Positions 6,338-8,872 of a stretch of DNA of 8,872 bases are shown here, piece by piece (the stretch's first letter is position 1; every line of letters begins with the position of its first letter). A program made the translations under genes and the position numbers. The notes under the pieces were generated by a model that saw only the letters and a list, made by a program, of their open reading frames with translations, had not been told where the DNA came from and ran no database searches. Source of the stretch: Paracoccaceae bacterium (lineage in GTDB: Bacteria > Pseudomonadota > Alphaproteobacteria > Rhodobacterales > Rhodobacteraceae); NCBI GenBank assembly GCA_025458985.1, contig JALORM010000128.1, positions 1 through 8,872 of the forward strand, in the 5' to 3' direction.

Positions 6338-8512
6338 ATGAAAAGCCATGTCAGGGCGCTGGTCGTCGGCGGCGGCGCGGTCGGGACCGGGATCGCCTAC
6401 CATCTGGCGAAGGCCGGCTGGGACACCCTGCTGATCGAGCGCGACGAGCTCACCTCGGGCTCGACCTGGCACGCGGCGGGCCTGCTGCCCTTGTTCAACA
6501 TGTCCTACGCCACGACCCACATCCACAAGTATTCGGTCGATTTCTACAAGGGGCTGGAGGCCGAAACCGGCCTCAATCCCGGCTTCTACGTTGTCGGCAA
6601 CCTGCGCATGGCCCAGACGCAGGACCGGATGGACGAATACATGCTCTATTCCTCGGTCGCCGAGACCGCAGGCGTCTACCACGAGTTCCTGAGCCCGAAG
6701 GAGATCGGCGAGCGCTGGCCTTTGGTCCGGACCGAGGACCTGAAGGGCGCGCTGTTCCACCCGCAGGACGGCTACATCAACCCCGCCGACGTGACCCAGG
6801 CGATGGCCAAGGGCGCCCGCCAGCTAGGGCGGCAACCTCGTGCCGTCCGACGAAAAGGCCGAGATCACCGCCGAACACGTCGTGACCGCCACCGGCAACC
6901 ATGCCCAGCGGACCGCGCGGCTTCTCGGCATCAAGATCCCCGCGATTCCGGTCGAACACCAGTACATCGTGACCGAGCCTGACCCCGCGCTGGTCGAATG
7001 GCGCAAGACGAACCCCCAGCACCCGGTCCTGCGCGACGCCGACGCCAAGTGGTACGTCCGCGAAGAACGCGGCGGCTGGATCCTTGGCCCCTACGAGCAT
7101 GTCGATGATCCACCGCATCCCGTCGTCCGAAGCCGTGGGGCTCAAGGACGACTTCAACGGTCCGATCTGCTACACGCCCGACGGCAACCCCCTGGTCGGC
7201 CCCGCGCCGGGCCTGAAGAACATGTGGCTTGCCGAAGGCTTCAGCTTCGGGATCACCGCGGCGGGCGGCACGGGCCATTACCTCGCCCAGCTGATGACGC
7301 AGGGCGAGGCCGAGATCGACATGGCCAGCCTGGACCCGCGCCGCTACGGGCCTTGGATGACGACCGAATATGCCGCCCGCAAGAACGAGGAATGCTACGA
7401 GCACGTCTTCATCCTCCACCACCCCGACGAGGAGCGCGAGGCCTGCCGCCCGCTGCGCACCTCGCCCGCCTACGACCGCCAGAAGGCGCGCGGCGCGCAG
7501 TTCGGCCAGGTGAACGGGTGGGAGAGGCCGTGCGCGAGACGGCCGGGATGATCGACGCCACCGCCTTCACCAAGCACCTCGTCCGCGGCCCGGGCGCGAC
7601 CGCGTTCCTCGACTGGTTCACCACCAACAAGCTGCCGAGCGTGGGCCGCATCAACCTGACCTACGCGCTGACCGAGGCGGGGACCACGCGGACGGAATAC
7701 ACCATCGTCCGGCTGGCTGAGAACGAGTACTACCTGGTCTCGGCCGGGGCCTGGACGGCCTATGACGGCGACTACCTGAGAAAGACCGCCGAGGACTTCA
7801 TGGGCCGCGGCGGCGGCTACCTCGACATCCACGACGTGACGACCCAGTGGGGCGTCTTCGCGCTGGCCGGGCCGCAAAGCCGCGCGATCCTGCGCGACCT
7901 GGTGCGCGACGCCGATCCCGACACGGTGCTGGGCAACAAGCGGTTCCCCTGGCTGTCGATGCGGCGGATCGAGCTGGGGATGGTGCCGACAATGGCGATC
8001 CGCGTGGCCTACACCGGCGAACTGGGGTGGGAGCTGCACCATCCCGTCGAGATGCAGACCCACCTCTTCGACCGGCTGATGGAGGCGGGCGACAGGCACG
8101 GGCTGAAGCTGGTCGGCGCGCGGGCGCAGAACTGGCTGAGGCAGGAAAAGAGCTACCGCGCCTTCGGCACGGAGCTTGGCCGCGACGCGACGCCGCTGGA
8201 AGGCGGGCTCGACCGCTTCGTCGACATGGGCAAGGACTTCCTCGGCAAGGCCGCGATGGAGGCGACCGGCATCCGGGCGAAATGCGTGACGCTCCTGATC
8301 GACGGCCCGGCGGATGCCGACCCCTGGGGCAAGGAGGCGCTGGTGTCAGACGGCGAGAAGGTGGGCCGCCTGACCTCGGGCGGGTCCGCCCCGACCTGGC
8401 CGCGCCGGGCACCAGGCTTCAGGTGCGGATGCTGCGCCGGCTGTTCGACGCCGAAGTGACCGAGGACAGCCCCTACGACCCGACCAACGCACGGATCAGG
8501 GTCGACGGGTAG
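6338..8512 (+). pseudogene. Dimethylglycine/sarcosine dehydrogenase-like FAD oxidoreductase with GcvT domain, broken by four frame-changing deletions
   Basis: The family oxidatively demethylates N-methyl amines such as dimethylglycine or sarcosine with FAD and passes the C1 unit to tetrahydrofolate. Five conserved blocks lie in three frames. Block A, 6338 to about 6829: FAD-binding GGGAVG (Gly11, Gly13, Gly16), Glu34, and STWHAAG with His45, the residue that carries covalent FAD in DMGDH. Block B, about 6831-7097: EHVVTATGNHA to GGWILGPYE. Block C, about 7099-7525: IHRIPSSE, YTPDGNPLVGP, FGITAAGG, ending NGWER. Block D, about 7524-8384: the GcvT domain (MIDATAFTKHL, YTGELGWELHHP, RQEKSYRAFGTEL, TPLEGGL). 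Block E, about 8384-8512: GcvT C-terminal barrel (VRPDLAAPGT to the stop). At each junction family sequence is missing; I estimate 25-35 codons at the first three and about 14 at the last. Total is 724 codons against about 810-830 expected. As written no full protein can be made; an assembly fault is possible. The methylamine substrate is not determinable. Confidence 0.9.
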
Positions 8513-8513
8513 G

Positions 8514-8534
8514 GCGGGGGCTTCGCGCCCCCGC
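8514..8534. terminator. GC-rich hairpin, probable bidirectional terminator
   Basis: An 8-bp perfect stem pairs GCGGGGGC (8514-8521) with GCCCCCGC (8527-8534) around a 5-nt TTCGC loop, starting 2 nt after the stop of the GcvT-family gene. No clear T-run follows on the plus strand (ACCCCC comes next), so it is not a textbook intrinsic terminator. Its place between two convergent genes makes a termination or mRNA-end role the best reading for either strand. Confidence 0.6.
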
Positions 8535-8538
8535 ACCC

Positions 8539-8567
8539 CCGCGGAGTATTTCGAAACGAAAGAAGCC
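8539..8567. other. GCGGAGTATTT intergenic element between convergent genes
   Basis: After the hairpin comes CCCGCGGAGTATTTCGAAAC, then GAAAGAAG, an AT-richer stretch unlike its surroundings. From memory, hairpin plus a GGAGTATTT-type box followed by an A-rich part is common after genes in Rhodobacterales genomes; I cannot check that here. It includes a TTTCGAAA palindrome at 8548-8555. It may be part of the transcription-end signal, and it supports the suggested taxonomy. Confidence 0.4.
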
Positions 8568-8872
8568 TCAGGCCGTCCTGCGCGACAGCCAGGACCGCCA
8601 CTGGGCCTCGGACCCGGCGAACACGTTGATGTCGGTCTGGCCGGCGATTCCGGGCACCAGGCCGGTTCCGGTATACTGCCAGAAGGTCCAGTGCTGCCCG
8701 CCGTAGCGTTCGGAGGGGTGCTTCGTCACCGACCGCAACCAGAACTCGTGGTTGCCGGACACGCGCCACATCTCGTTGTCTGTCCAGAAATCCGGCGCCG
8801 AGTAGATGATCGCCGGCTGGCCGTAGTGGCGCTCGACGATCCTGAGGAAACGCTCGGCCTTCTCGCGCACCT
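8568..8872 (-). CDS. Glycoside hydrolase family 25 (lysozyme-type) muramidase, C-terminal part
   Basis: Minus-strand gene whose stop is at 8568-8570 and whose N-terminal part lies beyond the right edge; about 101 codons are visible. The GTG at 8870 is only the first such codon in view, not a supported start. The visible sequence matches the end of the GH25 beta/alpha barrel: PAIIYSAPDFW, HEFWLRSV, the WTFWQYTGTGLVPGIAG stretch and TDINVFAGS, equivalent to the family pattern W-x-WQYT, G-x-V-x-GI, D-x-N-x-F. GH25 enzymes cleave the MurNAc-GlcNAc bond of peptidoglycan; the catalytic Asp and Glu are mostly in the part not shown, and a signal peptide cannot be judged. It converges on the GcvT-family gene and is not part of the sugar operon. 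It could serve wall remodelling, or be a prophage or secreted lysin; context here does not decide. Confidence 0.85.
   Translation of the reverse strand, partial: VREKAERFLRIVERHYGQPAIIYSAPDFWTDNEMWRVSGNHEFWLRSVTKHPSERYGGQHWTFWQYTGTGLVPGIAGQTDINVFAGSEAQWRSWLSRRTA

Noticed and set aside
7084..7551. Separate 155-aa gene starting at TTG 7084
   Set aside because: It is block C of the broken GcvT-family gene; its homology starts inside a domain, and its end (CARRPG) is frameshift tail.
6820..8400. Programmed ribosomal frameshifting as an explanation for the split GcvT-family gene
   Set aside because: Family residues are physically missing at each junction, there are four frame changes, and no clear slippery heptamers were seen; deletions explain it better.
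6840..8459. A separate stand-alone gene starting at GTG 6840
   Set aside because: The frame begins in the middle of the FAD domain, has no ribosome binding site, and its part between about 7100 and 7525 is out-of-frame nonsense; it consists of blocks B and D of the broken gene.

Overview
The window is GC-rich, densely coding DNA with GTG starts and stop/start overlaps. Protein style, codon use and the intergenic terminator motif suggest an alphaproteobacterium, most likely of the Rhodobacterales/Paracoccaceae. That placement is inference from style; no rRNA or other marker gene is present.

Positions 1-6271 (+) hold the distal part of a sugar import and catabolism operon: a carbohydrate ABC permease (5' end outside the window), its MalK/UgpC-type ATPase, a Gfo/Idh/MocA NAD(P)-dependent oxidoreductase, a xylose-isomerase-like TIM-barrel isomerase/epimerase, an alpha/beta hydrolase, a divergent ribulose-phosphate 3-epimerase (RPE) relative, and a ROK-family sugar kinase. 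Neighbours are 2-3 nt apart or overlap by 1-4 nt, so they are probably co-transcribed and translationally coupled. Read together: the sugar is imported, modified by oxidation/reduction and isomerisation, phosphorylated by the ROK kinase and epimerised as a sugar phosphate. The RPE-like/ROK pair recalls AlsE-AlsK of the E. coli D-allose system, but the substrate cannot be read from the sequence. The ROK gene is broken by an exact 59-bp tandem duplication that shifts the frame.

Positions 6338-8512 (+) hold a dimethylglycine/sarcosine dehydrogenase-like gene (N-terminal FAD oxidoreductase, C-terminal GcvT folate domain). It has its own good ribosome binding site and lies 66 nt beyond the ROK gene. 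It is broken into five well-conserved coding blocks in three frames. At each of four junctions expected family sequence is missing and the frame changes. Its ends are nevertheless back in the same frame.

Positions 8513-8567 are a short convergent intergenic region with a strong GC hairpin and a GGAGTATTT element. From 8568 to the right edge, on the minus strand, is the C-terminal part of a GH25 (lysozyme-type) muramidase that continues outside the window.

The main oddity is that all five indel-type lesions fall within about 2.6 kb (5819-8386), while the genes on both sides read cleanly. This is either a local decay/rearrangement hotspot or a local assembly problem; raw reads would decide. 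I see no CRISPR array, insertion sequence, tRNA, rRNA, or clear evidence of a new defence or mobile system.
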